64,000 nt of DNA from positions 310,001-374,000 of the forward strand of contig JAZKJV010002314.1 of the NCBI GenBank assembly GCA_037367405.1, written 5' to 3'. The notes beneath the pieces were generated by a model. The model was not told the DNA's origin, did no database searches, and saw only the letters and a list, made by a program, of their open reading frames with translations. This document shows positions 1-11,400 of the stretch, piece after piece. The position numbers and the translations under genes were made by a program. The stretch is from Ottelia alismoides (lineage: Eukaryota; Streptophyta; Magnoliopsida; Alismatales; Hydrocharitaceae). The first letter of the stretch is position 1; each line of letters opens with the position of its first letter.

Positions 1-2277
1 GATAAATTAACAATACTTTATCACTCATTGCTCGATCTTTCTCTTTTCTTTCTTTCCATTTAATATAAAAATTATATAGTTAAGAAAATGCATCTTCAAT
101 GCTCACGAATAAATTGTTCCAATTAAAAAAAACAGACAAATAAAAGCATCTAAATGAAGGTGATACCCCAAACCCTCATAATCAACGACCTAAGAACAAG
201 ATGTCTAAGCTGATTTAGGTCCTAATACAAGTTTCTCACGAGATAGAACACAATACTACTTGCTTGGTAGAGCAAGACTAGTTTTTGGGGAAAAGAGCCA
301 CGGTAACTTACTATAAGGGGATTGACGTGGAGATCATTGGTGAAAATATTTAAAAGAAACACCATTCTCATCATGTGGTTGATAATGGTATCAAAACAAT
401 TCATTCATCTTCCTTGAGCACCTATTTACCCGAAAAGTAAAGAGAAATTGTTCGCTTTTAGTCACTTAAAGGATTGAGGATTAAGATGGTCCTAAAAGAA
501 TTACATTTCGGTCCATTATTTTTTTCTCCTTGAATGACTCCTACCAAGTGAGGAAGAAAGAATTACGAGGTATTGTTTATTGTATCCAATTTATCAACTT
601 GAATTATACATATATAGACATCAATCATTTTTTTTATTTACTTCATAACAATACCCATTAATTCTTAACCCAAAGACATAAACAAATATTTATCTAAAAT
701 CAAAAATATCATTGACAAGAATAATAACCATCAATACTTCTTAAAAAGAAACAGGGATCACACCCATTTCAAGAAGATATTCCAAATTATTGATGGATCA
801 GATTCACTTCACCACCGAAATTTATGTCAACCTCGTATATACTAATATCTATCTCGAGTATTATGAGAAAGTTACTATGGAAAAAAATATGTGGGAAGCG
901 ACCTAGCATTCGTGTCACCTTCTTCATAGGGCATGAGATTTAATAAGAATATCATCCCACTTCTCAAAAGAAGAGTGAAATCCCTTTTTTCTCCTTGATT
1001 TATTTTTAACCTCAACAACCAAAATATAAATTTTACAAAGGACAGTTTGGAAATGTTGCGACCCCCCTATTTACATGAAAATAACTTCCAAAAAAAAGTA
1101 ACACCACTTCCAATGTGAAGCACACAGCATCCAGATTCTCAATAACAAACTCCATTAAACTTCAGGGCTTCTTCAATAAATACATTCACTCAGTAGATGA
1201 GTCCACCGATTACTCAGCTTGGCAAGATATAAACAGCAATTAGGTATACGTTGACAATGTGTCCTACCAACCTAAACAACTCCTGGAAGCATATTAAACA
1301 CATGAAGATGCTTGACAATATCAATATCTAGACATCTTTTGACTCTACTGCAATACAGTAACCATTGCTCTGGTTATATAGCTATTTACAATACTTATTG
1401 TTTTATTCTCATGCAGGCACCAGAAACCTCCATGCATGCACTTGCAAATTACATCTCAAAACATCATCAAACATTTCTTCGCTTTAACCAAATTTATATA
1501 AGAGGCCGATAAATTTCTACAGATTCAAACTATCACAGGAAGCCCGAATATTTATTACGGCAATAGTTCCACCAGACATCACATGCATACCCCAATCAAT
1601 AATCCTTCTAAGAACCACCCTCAACCTATCAATAGCAGAACTAATCGATCATGAGCGCCATTCCCTCATCGATAGCATGATCCAAACCAAAAACAAACAT
1701 CATATATAGAGCATCCGTGTTTAACAAACGATAATACCCACAAAACGTCCCACCTCCAACCCAAAATCCCCTCTCCAAACCTTTCCCCCCACCTATTCAA
1801 AACCTAACCAATAAAAGAAATAAAAACAAGCACAACCACCATTTCAATCACCAAATCGCATCATCTACCCCCGGCATCACATCCACAATTCCTTCGTCCT
1901 CAATTCATTCCCAACCAAATCTCCACCTACCCATCAACCCACAGCCCCATGAAACGATGATGATAATGACCGCGACGTCAATTGTCACAAAAGATGCTAT
2001 CTTTTCCAGAGAAATACATCGGGAGAGGATCAGGAACGCACCGGAGGAGGACGAAAGAGAGGAGAGATCGAAGCGACGGAAGGCTGATAGAGTGGAGATC
2101 GAGTGTGGCGATCGCGCAAAGCGATGAAGAGCAGAGATATAAATTGGGGGAGAAGGTGGATGAACTGGTGGAGATAGATTCGAATGCCCCTTGCGCTTGT
2201 AGTTCTTTTGTTACCTCTCCCTCGTTTTAACCGAGTAAAGTGTCCATCAAGAAATTTTATTTGCGCTATTACCCCTA
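1..2277. other. Non-coding flank, no recognised gene
   Basis: AT-rich at first, becoming C-rich on the plus strand around 1740-1930 and purine-rich around 2030-2190. Only short frames occur; none matches a family I know. A minus-strand stretch around 1520-1640 reads as about 36 open codons and could be a relic exon, but this is weak. The first 12 bases equal the right end of the LTR candidate at 50956-51249. The same DNA is at 51238-53514. Confidence 0.5.
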
Positions 2278-5200
2278 CTAGTATATTAGCCCGCGCTTCG
2301 CGGCGGGTTGGAAAATATGCATTGGTTTGTAATATTTTTTAAAATTATAGAAATTAAGCAAGATATTAGATTATAATTTTTTTACAAAATAAATAAGTGA
2401 ATAAAATATCTTTGGAACAATGCTATTAATATCATGGGATATCGGTTCATGTAGAATAATTATTAATCGTTGATTATAAAATCAACTAATTTACATTTAT
2501 CATAACATGCAATTATATTTTTTAAAAAATAATATGTATATGCTAGCATTACTGAATAAGATTTTTGAAATCAAATTTAAACTATTCAATTATATGGACG
2601 GAGTTTATTTCAATTATAAATGATACGAATAACTAATATCATATGGTATATTGAATATTATAATATATACATATATGTATTGAAGGAAATTTTTACTTAA
2701 AATATAGTTTAAGCTAAAAAGATTAATAATGTTATAATGAGATCTACACAAAAGTCTCCAAAACAATATTTACCTAGAAAAGATTCGAATAAGTACAACT
2801 ATAATAAAAAATAATGAAAGAGTTATGCAAGTAAAATAAATAAATACAAATAATGACTAATATAGTCCAACTTTTGATTAACTTTGCATCCATTAAAACT
2901 ATGGTAAGTTTTTTGCGCTTCATATTTACACATCCTACTTCCCACAATAATGTACCACAATATTTACAACCATATTGTGGGCTGCCGAAATTTAAAAATA
3001 TCATTACACAAACACTATATTTTCATGTTACTATTACTCATACTATTGATTTATTTTCCTTTGTTTTTATTACAGAAAATAGTAGTCATACATATTTTCT
3101 ATAATTCATTTGTTCCTTCACTTGAAATAACTTAATCATCAGACAATTAATAATGTGTATTTTTTCGTTTACTTGCCTTTTTCTCGTAGTATTTAATAGA
3201 TGGATACAATACTACCTGTTTTAAGGCGATAATATGAATTTCAAAGCTTGCGAATCTCAAGGCATCTACAATACCATGATATAATCTACATAGAACAAAG
3301 TACACCAAACTATCTAGGCAAGTCATATTATATCCATTCATCTCTTACATGCTTAAACATGTTCATCAAAGACCCCTGGTCTTCATTTCCACTCTGCTAT
3401 TATGATTGATTTAAGTTGTTGTCAGTTCTCAAGTATCATTTCAGTAGTTAACCCTGTTATGACCTTCCATATTCAACTAAGCTTAGCAATTTAAATTTTA
3501 ACTTAAAAATACCTCCGAATGAAGATACCTTAGCTAGAGTTTTATATGAAGATAGCCAGATATTATGGCCTGAATTTTTATCAATCATTTTTCACCAAGG
3601 ACTTTCTAATTGAAGGAATCTGAATCTCCAGCATCAATCTCACATGCAGTAAAATCTTGTATCATGTTTCCATAACGGGCATGTTCTGCAATACTAAAAG
3701 ATATACATCAGTCTGCAACCGATCATGTGAGTACAATCACCACATCATGATTTTTTTGCTCTTGGCCATTATTGTGCATGATAAGATTAGGCCTCATCCA
3801 GATTTCTACATATTAGGATTTTATGGAATACTCTTCCTTCTAATACTATTACAATAATATGCAAAAGGTCAAACAATGGAATCACATAATCCTTCGAGTT
3901 TAAAAGTGTTGCAGACAGCTTAATACAAACACACTGCATTTTTTTCATTTCATCCATTTGTACGTCAACAAAATTTCTTTTCAAAGGATCAGTTTCATAA
4001 TAACACAAAACGTTAAGCATTCCGTCGCAATCAAATATATTATGTCAACCAAAACCACCATCAGATTTCCGCTAAAAAAGCAAAGCAACAACTAAAAGAA
4101 GCCTTTATCAAATAGATCAGGCTCGAAATCGATCCAAAGGAAGATTGTATTCATAAACTCACGGCATGCATCTGACTGACGATCCATTACTTCAAGGCAG
4201 AATACACGTCAAGGAAGATGTCCGGTCACTCGATCTTTCACATATTCCCACGCATATGGAACAACAAACAAATCAAATGGGCAATCCAGGGATCTAAATA
4301 TATGGAAGGGGTTAATATAATATATATCGTTGAGCATAGAGGGAGCTCTTGTTGTAGCTGTTGTAGAGGATCCCATCAAAGTCCAGCGCATATAGATGGC
4401 CTACCATTTCTCCCACAACTTGACCTCTTTCTCTCTGTGACTTCTAAGGTGGTTGGAGGACTCACGCTCAATTGTTGTCGACGTGTATGCCGGAGATGGC
4501 AGAGGTAGGAGAGGAGGGAGAGTGCAGGGAGGGAGCGAGCCATGCTCTCCAGCTACGTGACGGCCATGGCTTCTGTTTCGTGGGCTAGAAGTTTCACCGT
4601 ATATGCATTCATTAGGTGTTTCAAGTTGTTGTCGCGGAATCGAAGTTCTCATTAGTGATCGTCGACCAGAAGCCCCTCTCAGCTCCTCCTTGCTTGTCTT
4701 CTCCATCCCGATCCCCTCCTGCTCCTCTGCGCATTAAACAGCTCCGTTGTTGAATTCTCTTTAATTTTTCATCCCTATTAGCATATCAACAATGCCAAAT
4801 CAAACCCCAAATCAGTCAGTTGATCAAACCGATGCGATCGAAACTCGTCAAATTACACTCACTGATGCACTGAGCAAAGCCAATCGTGCAGTAGTTCCTC
4901 CTTTGATGCCAAGTTCCGAAACCTATTTGTGATTTCCTCCTACATGGAGACGGTTGATTTTCCAACACTGATGGACCTGAGACAAAATCCGGCTGATATT
5001 ATTTTTAGAAATAATGCCCAAATAAGATGAGAACATAGTCTCGAAGAATTCGAAGAGGACACTTTGCTCACTTGAACTCCAGACGTCTTCTCCATTTAAC
5101 CCCCTCCTCACCTTTTTATCTCCATCCATCCACACAGAGAGAGATGGGAGGAAGGAGAGAAGATGAGCCAGAGCATTGCCGCTGATTCCCCACCTTGTTC

Positions 5201-5606
5201 AGCTTCAACCCATTGGAGTCAGGAGGCGGTGGGTGGAGGCGAGGAGGTGGAGGGGGCGGAGGAGGAGGCGAGAGAGGAGGGAGGTCTTGGATGGGATGGG
5301 GCAGTGTAGGTCCCGCATCATCCTCTAGGTCGAGGAGGCAGTTGACGGAGGAGCTGGTAGAGTCGACGCAGAGGCCTCGAGGGAGAGAGAACTCATGAGA
5401 GAGAGAGAGAGACTCGAAAGAGAGAGGATCCTGGGAGAAAAAGAGGAGAAAAGCCGAGAGGGGAACGGAAACGTCGCCCAATACGTGTCAGATAATGGAT
5501 ATTAAATGCGGGGAGTGAAGGAAATGCACATGAGGAGAGAAAGGATGGCTATGAAGCCACGTGTCAAGCATTGGGTGAAAAACCCAACTTTAAAGAGGTA
5601 TATAGA
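2278..5606 (-). mobile_element. Non-autonomous Helitron, complete termini, copy 1
   Basis: Read on the minus strand the element begins TCTATATACCTC and ends CTAG. A GC-rich hairpin (plus 2290-2307, CCCGCG...GGCGGG, about 7 bp with one bulge) lies 8 bases before the CTAG. The flanking bases are A at 2277 and T at 5607, the AT dinucleotide into which Helitrons insert without making a target duplication. No Rep/helicase frame is present in the 3.3 kb, so it would depend on enzymes supplied in trans. The minus-strand 5' half (about 4390-5560) is GC-rich and differs from the AT-rich remainder, suggesting captured host DNA. The termini are seen directly; pairing them as one element is inference. 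Confidence 0.72.
4390..5560 (-). pseudogene. GC-rich gene-like segment inside the Helitron
   Basis: This part of the Helitron has gene-like composition, unlike its AT-rich surroundings: pyrimidine-rich leader-like sequence on the minus strand, a (GA)n tract near 5396-5416, and a minus-strand open stretch at 5116-5481. That stretch encodes a Ser-rich segment, then a run of nine prolines, then PPRLHPPPP. A second open stretch lies at 4923-5135. Neither has a domain I recognise, and the Pro-run is low complexity that also leaves other frames open. It may be a captured promoter plus first exon of a host gene. Copy 2 is at 55627-56797. Confidence 0.3.
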
Positions 5607-5893
5607 TGTTGCGACGTTCCGCCCAGAGCTAAAGATTTTTTTAAATTAAATCATGTGGGATTTAAATTACAATATATCATTATCATATCATAAAAAATTA
5701 ATTTAATTCGAAACTTCTAACCCCTCCATCAAGACAATCAAATTTAATGATCTCGGAATTGCTGAAATTGAGTTGTCCATATGGACATGTTAAGAATGCA
5801 TATTTTACACGAAATTTGAGACACATATTCCAATAATAATACTAAGTTAATCCCCCAAGATTTCATTTCAAAAAAATGAGCGTTTGCGGCACC

Positions 5894-5917
5894 GGTGCAT
5901 GTAAAGTTACATGCACC
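5894..5917. repeat. Perfect inverted repeat (hairpin)
   Basis: Arms GGTGCATGTAA and TTACATGCACC, 11 bp each, around a 2-base AG loop. A partial further GGTGC follows at once. It could be the remains of a small inverted-repeat transposon or a recombination hot spot. Copy 2 at 57131-57154. Confidence 0.8.
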
Positions 5918-6341
5918 ATGGTGCAAGCTTCTCAACGTCATATTTTATATATAGAGATAGAGAGAGGGGGGGAAGAGGAGTAAGCAGCTCAATTGCATAT
6001 AACTTCCGTGTTCATCACCTAATAGCCACTTATTTGTCTTGAAATTTGTAACTACACATGTTCCGAAGTTACAACCACTTGCACTTGTTCATCTTGAGAT
6101 AGATGAATGGTTGATTGAAGTGATGAATGCATAAGTCCCCTGCAGCTCAGCAACATACTCCATTTTCCCTTAACTTTAGTGATTTTAGTCCATTGAGGAA
6201 GATTTTTCAGGTTTCTTTTCCCTCAAATTGCAATTTTTCTTTTTATGTGTTGCCTCTGGTATTGCACATGATGAACCATGAGTGGACGAGTCTCCATGTG
6301 GTTGTTGATTTATCATATTTTAGGGATGTAATCGAGTACTA

Positions 6342-6369
6342 GTATGTATGTATGTATGTATGTATGTAT
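6342..6369. repeat. GTAT microsatellite
   Basis: Seven perfect GTAT units. The same seven units occur in copy 2 (57579-57606). Equal unit number at a mutable repeat supports a very recent or artefactual origin of the duplication. Confidence 0.9.
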
Positions 6370-6691
6370 TTGTAATTGTATCTATTTTTAAGCAAATACA
6401 TATATGTATTCTTTTACATATAAGAATATGCGTTTTTTTGCCATAGGAATAAGGATTTGTGTTTTACATTTTTACAGTACGGTTATAGGCATCATTTTAA
6501 AAAAAATAGAAATGGATACATTCTTATAGATATAGGTATGGATACGTATTCAGTTTTCAAATTGAATGTGAATATACTAATGCCGAATTGAAAAATTGCA
6601 ACTTCACAAAACTATAATTTTGGACCTTAACTTTGAATTGATATTAGCTTATAAACGGTAAGGTTATTGCAATGATTTTCCTATAAATATA

Positions 6692-6783
6692 GATATTTAC
6701 ACCCATAACCATGAGTGATTTCGTACTTACCCCATGAATTGCGTAATAGTGAATTACATGAGGAACCTTGAGTAATGGTTAGC
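6692..6783 (+). repeat. MULE left terminal inverted repeat
   Basis: Begins GATATTTACACCCATAACC and ends GAGTAATGGTTAGC. The reverse complement of 11304-11398 matches over about 92 positions with scattered substitutions and small indels. Long TIRs of this size are typical of MULEs and often carry the promoters. Confidence 0.85.
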
Positions 6784-7096
6784 TCTTACACAACATATCC
6801 CTATGTTAGTAGATGTTTACTTTTGATGGACAGTTGTTTAGGTGGACGAAAATGCCCCCAGAATTGTTGTGCTCCAACGGCTAGAAATAGAGTCCTTGGT
6901 GGTCTTCTCTCCCATGCAACCTCATATATAATGAGGGGTAGAGACCCCCATTTGAATGGGTTCTTTGACAAAAATACTTGGGTGATCTACGACTGAAAAA
7001 GGAACAAATTTTGTATTTTTCTTGATGTTGCAAACTGTTGTATTTTTGTGTTGCTACAAAAAATTGTTTTACAAATGTTTACGATCGTTGCAGAAA

Positions 7097-7453
7097 ATGT
7101 GGTCTCATTCCTTGGAATCATCATCTAGCGTATGTTGCCTTTGCGGCGTCGAAGCTGTTCTGAAGGCCTTCGACAAACCATGGAGCAAAGGAGCACGATT
7201 CTACACATGCCCTTCAAAATTTGTGATTTCTTTTGTTGGTTGGATGAGCCTTCCTCTTGTCGTGACTTCGAGAAAAGAGAAAGGGAACAATCTTCTAAGA
7301 ATGATCGAAGAAAAATTCAAGAAATCTCCACCAATGGATGAGAATGTTATCCTTGTATTGTCTAAGCTTTCAGCAGTGGTGGTATGGTCAAAAGCATTAT
7401 CGATATGTTTGATATTCATAGCCATGTTAATCACATACATGGTTTTCAAATAA
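7097..7453 (+). pseudogene. GRF-type zinc-finger protein with C-terminal membrane segment, frameshifted
   Basis: From the ATG at 7097 the first frame gives CCLCG, then KGARFYTCP, the first half of a GRF-type zinc finger (C-x-C-G ... GRxFYxCP). The second half, CDFFCWLDEP followed by a charged stretch, lies in another plus frame from about 7212. The first frame resumes around 7285 and ends in a hydrophobic segment (SICLIFIAMLITYMVF), likely a membrane anchor, with stop at 7453. Two compensating frameshifts therefore split the zinc finger, and the gene is probably dead. GRF fingers bind nucleic acid in other proteins; a role in this MULE is inference. A TATA-like ATATATAA lies near 6931. The only base I saw differing between the duplicated copies (7082) is just upstream. 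Confidence 0.62.
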
Positions 7454-7576
7454 TATTTTGCAACAAACACAGAAATCTCATGTATACATGATAAAGTGGT
7501 GATTGTTCGTGTAAGGATCTAAAAACAAATAGTTAACACAGTTAATACATAGTACATGTAAGGACTATTCATGTAC

Positions 7577-7651
7577 ATATCCAAAAATACACATATAAGA
7601 AGTCACTTGTGCATCCAAAAATACACATATTCAAAAATACACATATCCAAA
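7577..7651. repeat. Short imperfect tandem repeat
   Basis: About four imperfect copies of a unit like ATCCAAAAATACACATAT between the two convergent MULE genes. It lies where both transcripts would end. Copy 2 at 58814-58888. Confidence 0.6.
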
Positions 7652-7799
7652 AAACTGTATCAGCTTGTCCAGAAAGCGCTCAAAAATTCACCAAAAAGCT
7701 TCTAGTTCTCTCTCCTGACTTTTCCTACAATGAGAAATAAGGATACCATTCAGCACTGTGAGATCCAAGATTAGTGGTAATCGATGCTCCTAGTTGATT

Positions 7800-10700
7800 T
7801 CTGAGATTTCATGAGAATTGATGTACCTATCGATGCATCGAAGCTGGAGGTCCATCTGGAAAGGCAACCAAATCTCTGGTTCTTTTTCGGTCACGCCCTC
7901 TTCTTGGTAGGCCTTCTCCCCCTCTTCCTCTTGTAGAAGAACTCCCTGGCCTACTCCCAGTTCCACTAGAAAAGAACGCATGTTTTAGATTTATGTTAGT
8001 TCATAATTAAAGACCTCATATAAATTGCAAATCAATCAAAATGAATACCTTCTGTTGGCCATTGAATCTTGAGCGCTTGAAGAAGCTTGCGTTGAGGGGC
8101 CTACCAGTATATCTCGGTTCATTCGCGCGACACTCGACGGTGCATTGATTGGTTCTTTGCAAGTGCGAGCTTGGTGCTCAAACTTGCTACATCTACTGCA
8201 TTTATGCCTTGATTTACCATCATTATCGTCCCTTGGTCGAATGCGGTTCTTTCGCGGTCACCCTAGCAGCTTTGATGTGCGAGGTGGTTGCACCTTTAAC
8301 GGAAGATTGACCACCAACCACTAAGACCTGTCAAGCATTGGAGATGTGTAACCACATGAGTGGGCTTTCCTATAACGATCCACTTTGTAGCAATCATCGA
8401 CATAACTTTCCCACCTCACTCCTTTAATGCTTCCTAATGTTGCTGCATGTGTGCATGGAATCCCACATAGTTTCCATCTTCTACATGAGCATTCGCAGGC
8501 CAGAAGGTCTAAAACATACATCCCTGAAGGAGTTTCCACTTCCACATGGCAGTCATCAGCTCTTCTAACAATGAAGCCTTTCAAGTCCCTTCTGATGCCT
8601 CTCACGTAGGACAAGGCTGATGGTGCAACATTTCCCTTCTAAGTCTTCGATCGTCGAAGTCTTTCTTCCATGATTGTCACCAACTTTTGCCTTATTTAAT
8701 CAATAAGCTCACAAAATGGATATGTTTCTTGCTGGTGATATCCATGCATTGAAGGATTCGTCCAGATTATTAGTCAGATAATGGAACTTTGCTTCTTCAC
8801 CAAATTGATGAAGGATCCACTTCTCCTGCACATTTGCTAACCACTCGTGTGCATCCATGTTATGTTTTTGTACCTCATATATCTGGTGATTATAGTACTT
8901 GGCATCGAACGCCCTTACAACAGACCAAACCATGATCTCCAACTCCTCGCCGGGGATATTTCTTCTTGAAGTTCTTATACAGATGTTGCATGCTTGTCAT
9001 GTGCTTCGCTCGAGGGAAGATAGTCTTCACCATCAACTCTAGCCCCTTCTGTGCATCTGATATGAATGTCAATCCAATGCCATTGCCGAACTCGATAGCA
9101 GGTTCAAATGAGTCATGAACCAATTACATGTGACATTGGTTTTGCTTTCGACAATTGCGAATGCCACTGGGAATAATGCATTGCATCCATCCAAAGTGTA
9201 GCCGATAGAAGTGTTCCTAAGTATTTCTCCTTCAAGTGGCAATCATCAAGACCAGTGAAGGGTCTACATCCTTCAACAAAACCTTACCTTTGTGCTTTCA
9301 ATGATATGAAAACACGTAAGAATGAATCGTCCTTTTCAGTTTCAAGTGAATCACACTTGAAGGATTCTGATTCTTCAATTTGTAAACGAGAGATGGATGT
9401 ATCTTGTATGCTCCTCCACCTTACCATGAATCTTGTCTAAAGCAATCCTTCGTCTCCTCCATAGCCTCATGTATGGTATACGGATCTGGAATTGCTTGGC
9501 TATCTGCTGAGACATGACATTGACATTCATTTTTGGATTGTCCTTGATCCATACTTCAATGTATTTCGCAATCCACTCTTGTGACGCCAATGAATTACCA
9601 AACCTACTGATAGAGGAACAATTGTGCTCCCCATGCAGAGTCCTGACTCATAATCACATGCTATATTGGAGCCTAGATGCATGGATTCAATCTTTACAGT
9701 CTTCTTCCTGCATATGGATGTGACCCGAACTACCTCTCTCTTGATATATCTCACATTGAACTCATGTTTCAGATAATAAGTGCTTAAAGCATGTTTAAAT
9801 TCATCGTGACCATCGAACTCGGATCCGACTGAAATGCCCAGAATCTCCATGTCGTTGGTCGATATTCAACCTTCGAAGTCTTCCACATCCTCTAAATCTG
9901 AATCCAAGAGATAGAGGTAGCTATTCTCGAACTCAAGATCATTGAATTCTTCATCATCTTCACTGGTACGTGTGCTATAAAAAACAAAGTCAGAGTCATC
10001 CAATCCGCTTATGTTAACCCATTGGGTTTGGGAGCGTAACACTCTCTTTGATCTCACTACACGCAATTGGCGAGAACTCCTCACCGGTGTATCCATTAGG
10101 CTTGGAATGATGGGGGGTCCTTTATTCATCCCTAAATGTATCCACTGGCTCTCCAAATAGGGGATCAACATCCATCTCCACTATATCATTCTGGTCAATG
10201 TCCATTTGCACAACTTCGTCCTCCAAATCCATTGCATGTGGAGTAAATCCCTCCACACCATCCCCTAGGGCACATTCGGTAAAAGTAATACAATCCAACG
10301 ACTCCATGATTTCATGCCCGACCTTCCCAACTCCTCTAAAGCCCCCACAGCCTCATTCACATCATTCCCTAGAGAACTTGAGGTTGGATCTTGGTCTACA
10401 TTCGCATGCTCTTCCATGGTGATGAGTGCTTTTGCATCTCGATAAAAGTATCACATCTTGGTGCAAGTGAAACATCTCCATCATCTGCTTCTCATCCGAT
10501 AACTTGCATACTTGACGATGAAAAAAATGCTGATTAAATCATAATCGATTAGGGCATAAAAAATCAAATCATGAGATAGTTTCATACCTGGATGGATGAG
10601 AATTAGGAACTTTGTAGCGCATATGCAAGGAGTCCTTTGCTTGCAATGGAACGACTTCTACAATACCATCGATGATGTCGAACTAACACATGTAATCTGG

Positions 10701-10860
10701 GTTTGTCCCTATTACGACTTGCTTCCTCAGCAAGTACCTATCGCCACTGTACCCTCGTACATTCTTGAAGTATCCCCCATGCCATACGCAAATGCTAAGG
10801 ATCCCTTCACACCCTTCGAACCAACCAATGCTATAAGGTACATGCATGTTTCCTTCTCAT
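7800..10860 (-). pseudogene. MuDR-type MULE transposase, multiply broken
   Basis: Read on the minus strand the domains come in family order. A PB1-like N-terminal region (about 10860-10590, with MRYKVPNSHPSR then GT, a likely splice donor) is followed by an acidic linker (10430-9866) and the MuDR DNA-binding region (9850-9375; VGSEFDGHDEFKHALSTYY, and an IRIPYMRLWRRRR segment). The MULE catalytic core follows (about 9300-8710), with GLDDCHLKEKYLGTLLSATL, LFPVAFAIVES, FISDAQKGLELM and TNNLDESFNAWI. Next come a SWIM zinc finger (8614-8321; CECSCRRWKLCGIPCTHAA) and a CCHC knuckle (about 8210-8160; CSRCSKFEHQARTC). Frame changes and stops separate most segments; some gaps may be introns. The enzyme would cut and rejoin DNA at the MULE ends. 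No intact protein is possible as read. Confidence 0.85.
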
Positions 10861-11303
10861 CTTATCAGTTTGATTTTAAAAAGAAATTTAAAAGCGAAGA
10901 TGACGGGGAGGACATACCTTCCCTTTTTGAGTTGCTTCAGGTTTCTCGGTGTAGGAGGAAGGGTCTCGTTGGTCGGATACAGGGACCACCTGATGGCGAC
11001 TGACGAGGGGCGTATTGGGGTGGGGGCTCTTCCTTTTCCTCGACATGGAGAAGATGAAGAATAGGATGAGTTGAAGGCGGGAGAGATGAAGTGATGATGT
11101 CGAGGGTGGGACAAGGTGAACCTACACCTCGTCGCAAGTGCACTGTTCATTGATTCGACCATCAAGACCTTACATGTGGTACACGATTTGGGCCAATGAA
11201 CCCCAGTCACTTGATCTCTACCTCGTAACTAGGGTGTGGTAGGTGGTAACCCAACCGTGGTTAGTGCTAACGTTAAACGTAATAGAGGGTTACAAATGTA
11301 AAC

Positions 11304-11400
11304 GCTAACCATTACTCGGGTTTCCTCATGTAATTCGTAATTACGCAGGATTTCTGAGGTAATTACGAAATTACTCAAGGTTATGGGTGTAAATATCCCT
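11304..11400 (-). repeat. MULE right terminal inverted repeat
   Basis: The reverse complement starts GGGATATTTACACCC and matches the left arm at 6692-6783 to about the GGTTAGC end. It lies upstream of the transposase and would hold its promoter. Confidence 0.85.

Larger units (their letters stand above)
5607..6689. other. Spacer between Helitron and MULE
   Basis: No gene recognised. Contains a perfect hairpin at 5894-5917, a short GA-rich tract near 5953-5975, and a GTAT microsatellite at 6342-6369. The left part probably continues the sequence interrupted by the Helitron. Confidence 0.5.
6690..11400 (-). mobile_element. Mutator-like element (MULE), copy 1
   Basis: A 4.7-kb element bounded by long terminal inverted repeats. 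Inside are a minus-strand MuDR-type transposase and, convergent with it, a plus-strand GRF-zinc-finger gene. Two convergent genes is also the layout of maize MuDR (mudrA/mudrB), although this second gene does not look like mudrB. Both genes are broken, so the element is a decayed autonomous MULE. MULEs normally leave 9-11 bp target duplications; flanking CCTAT on the left and CTATTAGATA on the right agree only partly, so no clean target duplication can be claimed. Confidence 0.85.

Noticed and set aside
1982..2230. 82-codon plus-strand frame left of the Helitron
   Set aside because: No recognisable family, begins in non-coding context and ends just before the Helitron; not supported as a gene.
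5195..5398. Gly-rich plus-strand frame opposite the polyproline stretch
   Set aside because: It is the complement of the GGCGGAGG repeat; no start context or domain.
10596..11003. 135-codon plus-strand open frame (copy 2 at 61833-62240)
   Set aside because: It lies antisense to the PB1-like first exon of the MULE transposase and has no motif of its own.
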